Positions 19,468-31,790 of a stretch of DNA of 52,657 nucleotides are shown piece after piece (position 1 is the stretch's first letter; each line of letters opens with the position of its first letter). Source of the DNA: Amanita rubescens (Eukaryota; Basidiomycota; Agaricomycetes; Agaricales; Amanitaceae). A program made the position numbers and the translations under genes. The stretch lies in contig WION01000367.1 in assembly GCA_015039365.1 (NCBI GenBank), forward strand, positions 1 through 52,657, in the 5' to 3' direction. Below the pieces are notes generated by a model. The model worked only from the letters and a program-made list of their open reading frames with translations, did not search any database and was not told where the DNA came from.

Positions 19468-22400
19468 CTATGCCTCTTCATTAACCAAGTCTTGTAAAAT
19501 CGGCCGTCCCTTCAGAATACCAGCCACAGATCTGCTTGTTCCACCCATTTTCAGCTTCTTTCTAGCTCGATTCTCTTCGAGAGAAACGTTTTCCTTGCCT
19601 CTAGATTCAACTTCACCTTCATCATCCTCGGCAAGACGTTTGAGAGGCTTATGGACTGTCGGCCGACATGATAGACATGATGCGTCTTTGTCCACATCCA
19701 TCGAATCGTTACTCTCAACAACGAAAGCATTACGATGGGCAGCCTCAGCTCCAGGGGGGAGTTGTAATATCCAGCCGTTCCCTTGCATTAGTTGGAAGAA
19801 ATCATCCAGTAACTGAACTTGCTGTAACGTAGATCGTGAACCAAAAATAGCCAGCTTGCAGCGCGCCCGCGTAAAGGAGACATTCATCCGCCTCCAGTCT
19901 TTCACAAGGTCTCCCGTCTGCAATAAACTCGTCAGCTACTAGGTCTCGATGAATACGTGGGTACGCACATGTCCTGCATCGTTTGAGCGGACCATGGAGA
20001 TAATGATGCACTCCTTGTCTCTCCCTTGACTCCTATCCGCAGTGAGGATCTCAATCCCCGTTCGATGGCGCAGAAGCTGCGATATCAGCTTAATTTGTTG
20101 CCTGTATAACGAAATGATGCCAATTTGATCCTCGCGTACGCCGCTCTGGAGTAATGATTCCACAGTTTGGTACACCAATTCAGCCTCAACTTTGTTTTGA
20201 ACGAGGTCCCCAGCCCGCGAGTCTCTAGCCGGGACAAGATCCGTATCGACGAACACTGCTTTCGTACTATAGATTTTGTGAGTCAAGGGTCCAAATGCGG
20301 CAGATAAACCTCACTTTGGCGATAATAGACGTCGAATCCAACAGGCACCATCCTCGCTTATGCCGTTTCGCTCCAACTCAAACCGTGCAATACAACCTTG
20401 CTCTGCAGCCCCATGAAGCCGGTTTGCAAAAGACCAGTCTGCTATATCCAAGCTTTGCTTTGCAACCTTCTTGTTTCCACATCTGAGCCGATCGCCATAT
20501 ACGAGCTTGTTCGAAAGCAACATGATGTCCTTGTTCATTCTGTACTGGTGTGCGAGCTCAATAATGGCCTTGGGATGGGCATCCGACAATAGTCGAAAGA
20601 GTGAGACGTCTAATCCACCTGCTCGCGCAGCAGGATTGCGGACCTGAAAGACGATAAGCATCGAAAGGGTGCTTAAAGGAGCTTGCACCGTACCAAAGGT
20701 GGCAGTTGGAAATGATCCCCAACCAGCACAAATGTATCTGCAAAACGTAGCGGACCAAGGCAAGTCGGTAATGTGATCTGTGATGCCTCATCCACGATAC
20801 AATAGTCAAACTTGCGTCGGTTGAAGAGAGCACTAGCCAGTCAATGTCAATAACGAGTCTATTTGCATCGGACTCTTTACGCACTGGTCAATAGACAAAC
20901 ATGTCGTGGCGACGACAGGCGGTGTCATCAACTGTCCTTCCAATTGCTCGATCGTTTGAGCAGGTGTGCGCGCAGCGAGGGTATATTTCCTGACTTGGGG
21001 ATGTACCTGCATTGAAAGGGTTATAAACACTTTTTTCTCGATGAATACTGAATCTGACTTTGTCCACATTGCCCAGCCTTAGCACTCCAAAATCGCACAT
21101 CCCCTTTGCTGAATTACTGTTAATATTGCCAATCGCGTCAAGTTTGAGCAATATAGTGTCAACAGCAGAATGCGTGTACGACGTCAACAAGACCGTTTTC
21201 CCCAATTGGACTAGGATACAAATGAGAGCTGTAATGACCGTGGTCTTCCCGGTTCCCGGCATACCCAAAACTAGGGCATAGTCTTGCGCAGAGATAATCT
21301 TCCTCAGAGCATCTATCTGCGGTTGATTGAGTCCCAACTTGATTGGCTCCTTCTGTTCCGTTTTCGAGGTTCCCGCGGGTTTCGGCGCCGGTCTGGCCTC
21401 GATTACCAACTTCCTCAACAGTTTCTTCGCTTGTGGCGGCACATCGTTGTGGAACAATGGCGCTTTCAAATCTACAACGAGCTCCCGCAGCCGACCAATC
21501 TTCCCATCTTCATTATCGACATAAAATAGGTGGGCAAGGTTGTTCCGCATTCTGCTCATACCGCCAAACAACTCGTCTCGGTCAATACGGAATATAAGTG
21601 CTTCGTTGTCGTCCTGATAGCCACTTGTATAAGACAACTTTGCTTTGATCGAACCGGGTGAAAGATCATGGTCTACACCGATAACGACACTCGTGGCCGT
21701 CAGTTTCAGAACGTAACCACGTGCAAGGGCGAGAAGGTGTGGCTCGACTGATATAGTAACAGCGTCACCAACATTGATATGGCCATTCAGGAGAGACGGA
21801 TCTGTAGATGGGGAATTTGTTGATATACAAGTATCACTAGATGTCTGTTCTTGCGTTAAAACAGGAAAACGTCGTGAATCTGGAGACTCACCGAGAATTC
21901 AGTTGCTATTCTGTGCGTTGGAGACCGCGTAAACCGGTAGGTTTGCTTATGAATCTTTGCAACGTTAGCAGCGGATGTATTGGTTAAGGTGTCAACGTCA
22001 TCCCCTGCAGCAAACCCAGTTTGCGGCAATGTATTTTGCTCGGCGGCTTCGCTAGACGGATCAAACGTAGTATCCAAAATCATCTCGGCGAAGCATCGTC
22101 CTTTTCTTTCACGCTCTTCCGCCCGTAATGTCCATAACTCTTTCTTAAATCTTTGATAGCATACGTTAGATGGTAAGAAAATTTGGGTATTGAACTCGAT
22201 TACCTTATAATATCCCGTTCTTCGTATGATAAGAGCGCCTCCCATTTCTTAAAGAAGTCGCAATGGGAGGCCGTGAGGTGTGAAGTCTTTGCTTTGTACG
22301 TATCAACTATATGTGAATCGTTGTCAATGACATTCTCCACGGCCTAAGGGAGGTGTGAACACGGCGTTCCAATTATAAACTGTGAGACCCACCTTACGGT

Positions 22401-24007
22401 ACAGCATGCAGGTATCCAGGACATAGCATCTCTTACATGTCCGCTCGTCATCAATAGTTGGAGGTAAAAATGACTCTTCCAATTCAACGATTCCCTTCGC
22501 GTTCTGCGTCGTAACCGACGTGATATCCTCCTCTTCGTCAGCTTCGCCGGCTCTCCCAGCCCGAATTCTCTTCATCATCCAGGATGCCAGCTGATTTCTT
22601 GTCGTAATGAGAGCGCGAACTTCATTTCTACTCCTCGGAACACGCACGACTTCTTCACTTTGGGTGTAGTAAAGAAGACCGGCAGGTACGTTGGAAGCAT
22701 AGCGCTCCTCTGCCAAAAGTGTGTACAACATCGTCTGGGCCCGATGTTCCATGCCAGCATTTGCCCGACCCGTCTTGATCTCGAAAGGAGTTGGGCAAGA
22801 ATTCAGTAATTCGATCTTACTTGCAGAAGATTGTGTGTTGGAGAAGAAACGTGAGCCTGAGGTTGACTGGGTGCGTGCTGATTTGTTCGTTGCTGCAGTA
22901 TGGGCAAAGACGGTAACATCGAGCTTCCCTCTGAGACCATAGCTAGGTGACCAAATGTCCTCTTCAATATCAAGTACATCTGCAATTGCCAACAAAGAGG
23001 GTGCGTCTGTAGCCGTGTCGCGAGTATTTTTAAGGACAGCCTCGGGCTGCAAGAAGATTAGATAATGACCCGAACCACGAGTAAGAAACGCGTACTTTAG
23101 GTAATTGAGACAAATACTTTGCCGCAAATGCTGGCAGTCCTCTTGAGCGTTCGTGAAGCTCCCGCCGAGCCTCACCAATTGTAGTGTTAATACGAACGAG
23201 ATCCATAAGGCCTTTAGATAAGACTAGCTCAATCTGTTGGTCAATATACGAGGATTCCCATTTATTCTCGCTCAAGCATGTTTGCATGACTTCGTGGAGC
23301 ATGTTACCCCAAACTAGAGCAGGAGTATAATCGGTAGAAGAGCGTACCAAGCCCGAAAGAAGAGGTTTCCGTAAACATTGCGAAGCTGTTGACACTGCAG
23401 TGATTGTGATGAGGAGATCTGGATGAAGAATGATGAAATTGTCCTTTGAGTCAATGATTATCGATGTTTTGCTATCTAATGAAGATGGGTGAGGTTGCAG
23501 GAAGGAGCCAATGATGTGAATGGTGTCGCCAGGCTTGATATCGGTATGTGTCCAGTCATCTCGTAATGTAACCGTACGAGAATCCTGCTCTGGATTTGCA
23601 GAGACCGTTAGGATCTATGAGATATGTCAGAATGATGAGCGAGGGCACGTCAAGACCATACGTACTTTTTGATACCGCCCATTGGAGAATAGTTCGTCGA
23701 CGCTTTCAACGATACATCTAATGCGCTTAAAACGCGAATGAGAACTATTTCCCTTTAGCGCAGAAGGATCTGAGAGCTTAACGCTATCCTTCACGCCATG
23801 CAATATGTATGACGCGTCGATATTGTCATTTGTATTGATGGTCGTCTTCTTGAGCGGAGAGCGTTGAGGTTTGACGGGAATACTATAGGTGAAAGAATTC
23901 TTGGGTTTGCGGGGAGAATTGTCAGGGGTAAGCGTAGCATCCCAGAAAGAGTCGTCGAGGTCAGCTACAAGCGTAGCGAGGGAGTCATCCTCGCCCACTG
24001 GACCCAT
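19468..24007 (-). CDS. DNA2: DNA replication ATP-dependent helicase/nuclease DNA2
   Basis: Multi-exon gene for the nuclease-helicase that trims long flaps on Okazaki fragments and resects DNA ends. Nuclease part: first Fe-S Cys in a QCLRKPLL context (near 23375), Asp in RGKLDVTVF, Glu/Lys in [17 protein letters not shown], and the C-x2-C-x5-C cluster [10 protein letters not shown] (near 22420). Superfamily 1 helicase part: Walker [10 protein letters not shown] (near 21250), DEAS box (near 20790), QLPPLV, QYRMN (near 20540), DRSQGRDKE and [16 protein letters not shown]. Introns at about 20870-20825 and 20695-20637 restore LSIDHALFNRR and LPPLVRNP. All key residues appear present. The start at 24007 is the first Met of the N-terminal frame. 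The C-terminal tail is charged and ends LQDLVNEEA. Confidence 0.9.
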
Positions 24008-24118
24008 TTCAACGACAGTAGACTGTCACGATCGCGTAACGTCACGCGTACGTCTCGGGTCCGTGATTTGGCATAGCATGACTTTGATGGTATCACTGTT
24101 CTGTGTTCGGGAACGTCC
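24008..24118. promoter_or_regulatory. Short divergent intergenic region between DNA2 and family A copy 2
   Basis: Only about 110 bp separates the inferred DNA2 start (minus) from the ATG of family A copy 2 (plus). If both starts are right this must carry both promoters. It includes a 'cgggaacgtc' word that also precedes the other family A starts as 'tgggaacgtt/c'. Confidence 0.4.
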
Positions 24119-25022
24119 ATGCCACCTCCCCGCCTCATTTCGACACTCTGTCCAAAGCGTTTGCAACCGTCGGATTTTATTGATATTTCGGGCTTGTCAG
24201 CGCCCAGTATAACGCTACCATGCGGGAAAGCGACCATCCAAGGCTACAACATAAAAGACCTAGCTTTTCCTCCTAACACACGCGGCTTTTTTTACTACCA
24301 CACCCCTCCCAAAGCTCCGCCCTTTGTCGGTGAATTACGCTTCCGTTGCACAAATAGTCTGGAGGATTTCCCCAACGGCAAGGATTTGTTGTCGATCAAC
24401 AAGTTTAACCCCTGGTCGATCTCTCTATACGCCTTGACTCATCAAATTCCCTACCTCAGCTTACGGGAGCAGTTGATACTCGATGATCTCGCGTCTCAGA
24501 CGACGCTGGATACATGGTTCACGACGAAAGCACTCTGCAAGGTATCCCATTTCGAACCGAAACGTCCTGTCCTATATTACTTTCGCCAGCCCTTTTTCTT
24601 CCGTTTTGACAGTCGTAAACTTGCTTTCTACACGGCAACAAAAGATCAACTTGGTTTTTGTAAAGCGAGCAACCTGATTGGGGACTACCGTGCCCATAGT
24701 TCCGGGGTCTACCCATATGGTGGTAAGTTATCATGGCAGTTTTGAATAAACCATATAAAGAATAATTTTATTAGGAAGCGGCGTGGTCCAACTGGAACGT
24801 TATGTACGTCCCCGACGTCCGGAAGAAGAGGCGGTGGTCCTACGCGTTCTTAAAATCGTGGAGCCAGTGAAAGACTTGATTGAAGACTATGACGGCCACG
24901 TCCAACGCCCTACTGAAGGGGCGTTAATCAAGCGGATCCGGTCAACGTCCTTCCCAGCGACAATCCTAAAGACGTCGGTGAAGGGCTTGGCAGTCTTACC
25001 GCACAATTTCGAGGACCTTTAG
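24119..25022 (+). CDS. Family A copy 2, intact, unknown function
   Basis: Two exons, 24119-24722 and 24775-25022, joined by a 52-bp GT-AG intron inside a YPYGG codon, give 283 aa. Conserved blocks: DISGL, ITLPCG, NTRGFFYYHTPPKAPPFVGE, NPWSIS, LILDDL, LYYFRQPFFFRFD, FYTATKDQ, then exon 2 VVQLERY, VLKIVEPVKDLI, QRPTEGALI and LPHNFEDL. I recall similar uncharacterised proteins (YYH-PP ... VLRILKIVEP) as common in Agaricomycetes. No enzyme motif, signal peptide or membrane segment is visible. Divergent from DNA2, unlike the other copies. Confidence 0.75.
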
Positions 25023-25597
25023 ACTTATACCAATACAAAATTCGTTTCCCTTAATTGTCAGCAGAAAAGGATCTTTTGGCCGATACATCCAACGCATCAG
25101 GATTGGTGGAGGCTCAACGCTCAACTCCGTCGGTGCGATTGACTTCACGATTCTCATCGTTGTAATAATGAAATTCTTTTTGAGATGGTCACCCAAAGCC
25201 CTCATAATTCCGTGTGTTCCTTGGCCACACATTGGCAATCTTCTACGGCCTCAACGATAAACCCATCCATGACACGGTCTACTACAGTTGGCGAGCCTTC
25301 CCACATTATACGTCCTTCCTCACCAAGCCAGACACCGGAATTCCAACGACCAAAATCCATCTTTCCAGCTTCAATTTGACAACACATCTGCAAAACAAAC
25401 CGTAAAGCTGAACGGCTTGCCCTTTCACCCGTAGCATGTATAACCTCCAGCCACCACAAATCACGCTCACGCGCCTCTTCCGCCTTTCCATAACGGCCCT
25501 AAGCCACAGCCAAGTTTTATTCATCTTAGTCAACAACCAAATTCCCATTCTATTCCTACTTCCCTACTCCAATGTTAATCGCCTACTATTTTTAACC
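25023..25597 (+). repeat. Shared tail of family A unit (copy 2)
   Basis: Matches the DNA after family A copies 1, 3 and 4, including the 'tctcatcgttgtaataatg' region and the later 'ctactacagttggcgagc' region. Short frames on both strands here are not conserved in other copies. Confidence 0.7.
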
Positions 25598-25710
25598 GTG
25601 CTTTGGTCGACCAAGAGGTCTAAGCCCAGGGCCCACGACAAGGGAGCACGAGGAAAAGAGGACAAACCTTCCCTGGGAACTATCTACAAGTATCGTAAAT
25701 GTATCGTAAG
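25598..25710 (+). repeat. GGTCGACC block, copy 1 of 5
   Basis: Starts GTGCTTTGGTCGACCAAGAG and ends near a GGGAACTATCTAC word. Internal complementary segments GTGCT/AGCAC and CCCAGGG/CCCTGGG could fold. Other copies at 26818, 32438, 36152 and 38014. Confidence 0.75.
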
Positions 25711-26590
25711 AAGAAATCAAAGGAAACCGCCAAAGTCATTCCATCACACAAGCCAACCCGGGCTTGTGTCAACACTGAAAAAGAACACCACTAGGAAGAA
25801 AAAAGAAGCAAGTAAAAACTCACCGTATCGCCTCATGGATTCTTGCGTCTTCATTCTTGGGTGTCGGCCAGTCCGGTCCAGGGCAGGGAGAGGGATGGAA
25901 TAAAAGAAGGAAAAGTCGCACATTGGCGACGACCGGTAGGACACAGCTTCTAAATGCAAGAGGGGTGTATTTGAAAGATGTCACGCGCCAAGGCGTGCTC
26001 CCAAGGGACACTATTCCTCTGCGGCCAGCCAGACTAGCGAGAGACCGGATGTGAGCAAATCGCCCAAGCAGTTGTATCACATCCATCCTATGAGGGGTGT
26101 ATTTGAAAGATGTCACGAGCGCAATTGCGCAGGTGCTCCCAAGGGACACTATTCCTCAAGGATCGCCCGACACGCATTGGTGTGGGCAGCCGTCATCAAC
26201 TTCGGGGAATATCATCAGCGCGTTTGGCAAACTGCAAAAGTGATCGATACGCACAAGTCATTTGGGGCTGGCGGCCCTTGCATGTGTCCTTGATTGGTGG
26301 ATGATGGACCCGGCTGTCCGAAAAGAAGAAGTAAAATGAAATGGGAGGTGGTCGAGGCGAGCAGCGAGGTCGAAATCTTGAGGGCGAGTGAGAGAAGAGA
26401 GGGCACGAAGTATGGTGAGTGAAAAGTGAGCTGGTTATATAGACTTTTGGAACTGAGACAGACGCGTTCGTCTGCATTTGTTTTGACAGGACGCGGTGGG
26501 GCCGACGCGTTTATCTCCTCGGTTCGGCGCGTCATAATGCAGTGCAGATGATTTCAGATTCCTTGGCAGTCGTTCAACATAGGTCGCCTC
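25711..26590. repeat. One-kilobase duplicated block, copy 1
   Basis: Colinear and highly similar to 38140-38990. It contains two direct copies (about 25960-26022 and 26091-26157) of a GTGTATTTGAAAGATGTCAC ... CACTATTCCTC module, each with a small different palindrome-like core. The right end (about 26480-26580) is also shared. Confidence 0.75.
25820..26149 (-). CDS. Conserved small ORF, 109 aa, unknown
   Basis: Minus-strand frame starting MSLGSTCAIALVTSFKYTP with an internal repeat IVSLGSTPWRVTSFKYTPL. The counterpart at 38201-38533 is open for 110 codons, and the two differ by in-frame length changes. A GTGAGT donor just before the stop (minus strand, about 25823) suggests it may be a first exon. 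It could equally be a chance frame across a repeat. No known domain. Confidence 0.35.
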   Translation of the reverse strand: MSLGSTCAIALVTSFKYTPHRMDVIQLLGRFAHIRSLASLAGRRGIVSLGSTPWRVTSFKYTPLAFRSCVLPVVANVRLFLLLFHPSPCPGPDWPTPKNEDARIHEAIR

Positions 26591-26817
26591 GCCCTCGTGA
26601 CAGAGCTCTGGCTTAGCGAGACGGTCGCTGCGATTTCATGGATGTCAAGGTGCGAAGTTGCGTCGCTCATTCGTCGCCGTCATCTACGCACGCTGGGAGC
26701 AGATCCAGCTGCAAGCCCGCCAAGCGTAATTATGGAGACCGTACGAATGGATGGGCCCGGCTCACAGTCAGTTCCTGCCTAGAAATAACTGTGCTAATGG
26801 CCTACTAATTGTTAAAC
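26591..26817. other. Spacer between duplicated blocks
   Basis: No recognised gene. A 60-codon plus-strand frame (26597-26782) shows no family features. Confidence 0.3.
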
Positions 26818-27014
26818 GTGCTTCGGTCGACCAAGAGGTCTCAATCCCAGGGTCCACGACAAGGGAGCACGAGGAGTCTTCACCCTTCCTTGGGAACTAC
26901 CTACGGGTATCGTAAGAAGAGACCAAAAAAAATAGCCAACCACCAAATCCCTATTCGCACTCCCTTCTCTCCGCTACTCCAATTCATCCATCTCGCAAGA
27001 TGATCCATCGTCTT
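26818..27014 (+). repeat. GGTCGACC block, copy 2 of 5, with unit lead-in
   Basis: Begins GTGCTTCGGTCGACCAAGAG and runs on through 'gggtatcgtaagaagag' and 'tcgcactcccttctctccgc' to a 'tgacactgaaaagg' word, the same order as before family A copy 4 (36152-36355). Confidence 0.75.
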
Positions 27015-27170
27015 GACACTGAAAAGGATGTGGACAAGGATGCACCATGACCATCATGTTGGCCGACAGTCCATAAACTTCTCAAATGTGTTGCTGAGGA
27101 TGATGAAAGTGGAGTTGAATTTAGACACAAGGAGAACGTTTCTCTTGAAGAGAATCGAGGTAGAAAACGA
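27015..27170 (+). pseudogene. DNA2 3'-end fragment before family A copy 3
   Basis: Matches the coding strand of the DNA2 C-terminal exon (reverse complement of about 19550-19700): 'gatgtggacaa', 'atgttggccgacagtccataa' and 'aacgtttctcttgaagagaatcg' in the same order. Frames are broken. It stands upstream of family A copy 3 exactly as the DNA2 end stands upstream of copy 1. Confidence 0.8.
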
Positions 27171-27266
27171 CTGGAACGGGTACATCAGGCATAGACATAA
27201 CGTATATAGTATCAAGGATTGAGTTTGATATTGTTGTTCACATACTGATGGGAACGTTCTTGTTTC

Positions 27267-28152
27267 ATGCGACCTCCTTTGCGCGTCATTTCGACGTTAT
27301 GTCCGAAGCGTTTGCGACCGTCAGATTGTATTGATATTTCAGGCCTATCGACGACTTCAATAACGCTACCATGCGGGTCAGCGCTCCTCCGAGGCCTTAA
27401 CCACTACTGCAAAGTCCCTTTTCCTCTGAACACACGCGGCTTCCTTTACTACCACACCCCTCCCAAAGCTCCGCCCTTTGTCGGTGAAATCCGCTTCCGT
27501 TGCGCAAATAGTCTGCAAGATTTCTCCAATGGCAAGGATTTGTTGTCGACCGACAAGTTTAACCCCTGGTCGGTCCCCCTACCTGCCTTGGCTAATCAAA
27601 CCGCCTGGCTCAACTTTCGGGGACAGTTGATGCTCGATGATCTTGTCTCGCAGACGACGCTGGATACATGGGTCACGAAGAGAGCACTGCACAAGTCACA
27701 TGGTATCGGATCGAGACGTCCCATCCTGTATTACTTTCGCCAGCCCTTTCTCTTCCGTTTCGACAATAATAGACTTACGTTCTACACGGCAACAAAAGAT
27801 CAAATTGGTTTTTGTGTAGTGCACAGCCCGATTAGGGATTTCCGCTCTTTTGTCTTCCCATATGGTGGTAAGCTATCATCGCAGTTTTGAATGGACCATA
27901 TAAAGAATATTTTCACTAGGAAGTGGCCTGGTCCAAATGGAACGCTATAGTCCCCAACGTCTGATGGAAGAGATGGTGGTTTTTCGCGTTCTCAAAATCG
28001 TAGAGCCGGTAAAAGATTTGATCAAAAACTATGATGGCCACATCCAACGTCCTACTGAAGGGGCGCTAATCCAACAGTCAAAGCGGAGAAACCTAAAGAC
28101 GACGGTGAAGGGCGTGGCAATCTTACCGCACAATTTCGAGGACCTTCCTTGA
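27267..28152 (+). CDS. Family A copy 3, intact, unknown function
   Basis: Exons 27267-27867 and 27920-28152 join in frame to 277 aa. All conserved blocks are kept, including NTRGFLYYHTPPKAPPFVGE, LYYFRQPFLFRFD and KIVEPVKDLIKNYDG. Differences from copies 2 and 4 lie mostly in two exon 2 segments (after MERY and after GALIQ) and change length by whole codons. The ATG follows a 'gggaacgttcttgtttc' word that also precedes copy 4, a candidate shared 5' UTR or promoter element. Confidence 0.75.
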
Positions 28153-28604
28153 CTTTTAATAGACGTATACCAATGTAAAATGCGCTAAACGCGACGTTTC
28201 CGAGAGAAAAAACATATCCAACGCATGAGGATTGGTGCAAGAGGCTCAACTCCGTTGGTACGGTTGACTTCACGACGTGTTTCTCAGATTCTCATCTTTG
28301 TAATAAAGAAACATTTTTGAGATGATGACCCCAATAACAATGAATCTTTGTAAACGATAAACCCCTCCATGACATTGTCTACTACAGTTGGGAGCTTCAG
28401 CATTTCCGCGTGAGGCCAACGAGCTGCGAGACTTTGCGGGTATCAAAAGTCCTGATTTCCGAGTCGTTGATAATGACCTCTTCAGAATCTCAAATTAAAT
28501 CAGAGTCGCGTTTGCATTTGGGCTTCAAGCGATACAAGCATCCTAGTCTTTCTAATAGCAAGATTCTGTCACCTGGTCGCGCGCCTCTCCCTTTGTCCTC
28601 CACA
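28153..28604 (+). repeat. Shared tail of family A unit (copy 3)
   Basis: Similar to the tails of the other copies, including 'cgtgaggccaacgagctgcgag', which corresponds to the minus strand near 18160-18180. It ends where DNA2 5' sequence begins. Confidence 0.7.
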
Positions 28605-28985
28605 GCTCCAGATCTAGGACGAAGAATGGATGAAATTGACTTTTGAGTCAATAGTTTTCTATCTAATGACGATGGTTGAGGTTGCAGGAAGGAGCCAGGT
28701 TTGATGTCGGTATGTGCCTAGTCACCTTGTAATGTAACCGTACGAGAATCCTGATCAGGATTTGCAGACTGTCAGAATTTATGAGATATGCCAGAACGAT
28801 GAGCGAGGGCACGTCAAGACCACACGCGCTTTTTGATACCGCCCGTTGGAGAATAGTCCATCGACGCTTTCAACGGTACATCTAATGCGATCCAGAGGCT
28901 AAAAACGCGAATGAGAACCATTTCCCTTCTGCGCAAAAGGATCAAAGAGCTTAATGCTGTCCTTCACGCGTTGGCGTATCAATCG
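28605..28985 (-). pseudogene. DNA2 5'-region fragment
   Basis: The + strand follows 23410-23800 of DNA2 closely: 'gaggttgcaggaaggagcca', 'aatgtaaccgtacgagaatcc', 'gcgagggcacgtcaagacca' and 'ttttgataccgccc' in the same order. Small indels break the frame. It is the only 5' DNA2 fragment seen and adjoins the tail of family A copy 3. Confidence 0.8.
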
Positions 28986-29893
28986 GTGCAAACATATTTC
29001 ATTGCCTTGAACATAACGAGAGGCTGTGTCTCCTCGCTTCCTTAATTTACTAAATAAATGATGGCCAGGGGGCGTATCTTGGACTTGCCCCGAGGAGCAG
29101 CTACAGCGAGGGAGTGACAGCTACGGTGATGGACAGTGCCTAACAGCAGCAGGCAAGTGACGGCCAACTTGGCGGTGGCAGTCAGCAGCGGGTGCAGTCA
29201 ACAGCGGGTGCAGTCGGGTGCAGTCGGCAGTGCAGCAAATACATACAAATATTGTGACCGAGCTGGAGCGTTCGTGCGCCCACCTGCGCCCACCCGCTCG
29301 TGCTTTTATTAGACTCCTGGATGATGGCATGCCTATTATCACCAAGTAAGTATCTGTTGTGTCCGCCCATGTATTGTCACTCTGCATTTTCTTAGGACAG
29401 TTATGGGTTCCCAAGCTGCTGGAAGTGAGTTTATAGATAGGTAGTTTTCGCCACCTTGCTGAGCGTCCAAAAGTCCATCTCGCCTCGATGGGTTTGTGGT
29501 CTACGCTACAAACACCCGGTCTGGGAAACGGGTCCTGATGACATTTGCGTGAAATAGGTATGTGTATGTCAACGCTGGCCGTAGCCCATAAGTAGCGTGT
29601 CACAGTCCGCCATAATCGGCCGCCTTGGACATGCTGCGTATCATGTCCTCTCAGCTAGTACTAATTCGACATCAGGTCACTAGGGACATTAATCCCGTTA
29701 AAGCACCAAGTATTTCTACGTGTTATTCAGATGGCACTCGAGCACATTACACGTTTTATTGTGAGCAGCACTCAGTTATCTCGTATGAAAATATACAAAA
29801 GTATATTATATCTACCAATAGGCAAAGGACAAATGAAATCAGTAGGACGTCTTCCTACTTCGTGTGCGCCTTTCAAAGCCCCGGGTCTTCCCA
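28986..29893. other. Intergenic with a short GC-rich tandem repeat
   Basis: No gene recognised. At about 29170-29225 there is a small tandem array of 'gcagtcaacagcgggt/gcagtcgggt' words. The right end adjoins the stop of the membrane-protein gene. Confidence 0.35.
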
Positions 29894-30939
29894 TCAGGAG
29901 GTGACCGTTTCCGATTGGTGGGACGGAACGGCAGGAACAGCGCGTTCAATCGTAGAGTCGCCGATGAATGCAGGCAGTTCCAGTTCTGGATTAGCCCTAT
30001 TTATTCCCACTCGTATCAATATAAGATTGTAAGCGATTAGTGAAGCTGGAAAACTCTAGGTGCATGAGTCAGATACGGGCACAGGACCGTTAAGACATAC
30101 AATAGTATTCGTTACCGCGAACATAAGCTTGGTGCCAAAAAGCATTGTGAACAAGACGGCGATACTCGTGAGGGTGTATAATAAACCCGATTCAGCGATA
30201 ACACGAATGGCAAAAAGGGAAAAGCGTCGAGACAAACTATTCCTCCAGATTTTCAATATAATAGCAGCTTCAATTTTGCTTCGAATTAGTACCATGGACT
30301 TCAGAATGATCCCATCACGTACATGTTGCATATATGTTTATGACGATTGTACAAGCATAATACGACTCTGCCATATTGTAACCAAGGCCAATTGAGTCTG
30401 CGCCTGAGATGTGCCAAACCGCTGCCATTACGAGAAGACTTGATGAGCTGTATACCAATAGAAGGAGGGGAGGTATGATGATGCGCCACGATCTATTGTA
30501 AACCATCCAACAACGGAAGATCTGATATAATGTCATGAATATCAGGCTTTTGGCTTTGTCTATTCACAAACCAAGACGCCGTCGGTTATCATTGGTGTCG
30601 ACGTTTCTATAAGGGCCTGAAGAGAGTTCAACGCCACGGTGATCATGACTAAATGGTCAAATTACATACGTCGACTATAACAGGCGGGTAATCGACAGTG
30701 CAGCCTTCAGAAACCCATGCCTGGCCAACTTGCAGAGAAATGGCGAAGCCTGTCACAGAGATAGCAAAGAGGATGATGGTGATAATTAAGAAGGGCCAAC
30801 TGATTCGCTTGCGCAGGCTCTCGCCATCGTCTGAAAAGACGAGCCACCGTAGGCACAGGAGGAACGAGACGAAATATGCGCCCGTTACGATTGCCTGCAT
30901 AGTTATCCCAACGATGTATCCTTTGGCGCATGACAGCAT
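29894..30939 (-). CDS. Multi-pass membrane protein, Agaricomycete family
   Basis: Minus-strand exons show several hydrophobic helices: the first (30939 down) with GITMQAIVTGAYFVSFLLCL and ISWPFLIITIILFAISVTGF, a second near 30536-30315 with IIIPPLLLLVYSSSSLLVMA, and a third near 30260-30130 with IAESGLLYTLTSIAVLFTML. A 45-bp intron (donor GTATGT, branch-like CTGAC, acceptor CCTAG, about 30106-30062) joins NTI to SFPASLIAYNLILIRVG, which continues to a stop at 29894. The E/AESGLLYT and IAYNLILIRVG motifs are typical of uncharacterised Agaricomycete seven-TM-like proteins. The 5' exon, possibly upstream of 30939, is unresolved. Confidence 0.65.
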
Positions 30940-31139
30940 TTTGAGTACAGTGACAACATTTTGTTTGACACCGGTATTTGTACTGCAACCGTCAGTCGGA
31001 CTGTTCGACTCGATCTGGGAAGTAAAATAACGGCTCTTGCCATTAGATATGTTCCGTGGTAAACGAGCCGCTCGTAGTCTGTGTATCTTTTATTATAGAC
31101 AAGAGCTACGTGATGGTGGCGCATCATCACTTACTTGCA

Positions 31140-31790
31140 CTCCAAACTCATCCGAGATCGGAACTTTGCTATTTATTTTTAGACTGCAAACCAAAATAGA
31201 TGATACATCTCCGATCAATAGAAACATTGGACGTAACTCGACTTGGAATCATCTGGAGATAGACAATGACTGGGAGGTTAATTACATAGCACGGTCAACC
31301 GCCAATACGCTTGAATATTAAATATTAATGTACCAATGGCAGAAATATCAGTGCCAGGTAGAGCATCACGGCACATTTGTTTGCTTGACGCTCTTTGAAG
31401 TAAAAATTCGAATTCTATCTCAAACAAAAATCATACGAGTCGGAGGAAAAGAGAATCTCTTCTTTCCAGCGCGACGGTAAATTTCCAGTCTGGGCCCGCG
31501 ATGAAGTTAGTAAGGATTACATAATCTACCCTCGCGATGTCAGACAGCGTCGACCTAGTGAAAAAAATGTCCAGTTGACAACTCAACCAGACTTCGAAAC
31601 AAGTTATAACGTTAACCCATGTTAAATAAGAACATAACTTTTTTGGTATGAATAATAAGTACAGTGGAAGCCAGTCACAGACCTTGCATTTACACATCAG
31701 TAGGCAAACCCAACCGAACCGGTTGTGTCGGCTGAGTTGCGCCCGGTTGTGTCGGTTGACGCAGTTTCAACCGGTGGCAAGGGGGCGGCC
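31140..31790. other. Intergenic, nothing recognised
   Basis: AT-rich; only chance-looking short frames. May include the 5' end of the membrane-protein gene. Confidence 0.3.

Noticed and set aside
19468..24007. Helitron or other transposon helicase
   Set aside because: The protein has the DNA2 order (Fe-S nuclease then superfamily 1 helicase with DNA2-type motifs); no Rep domain or Helitron ends are seen.
18501..24007. DNA2-family A fusion gene
   Set aside because: DNA2 has its own stop at 19468 and family A copy 1 starts about 80 bp later; the fragments before copies 3 and 4 are non-coding.
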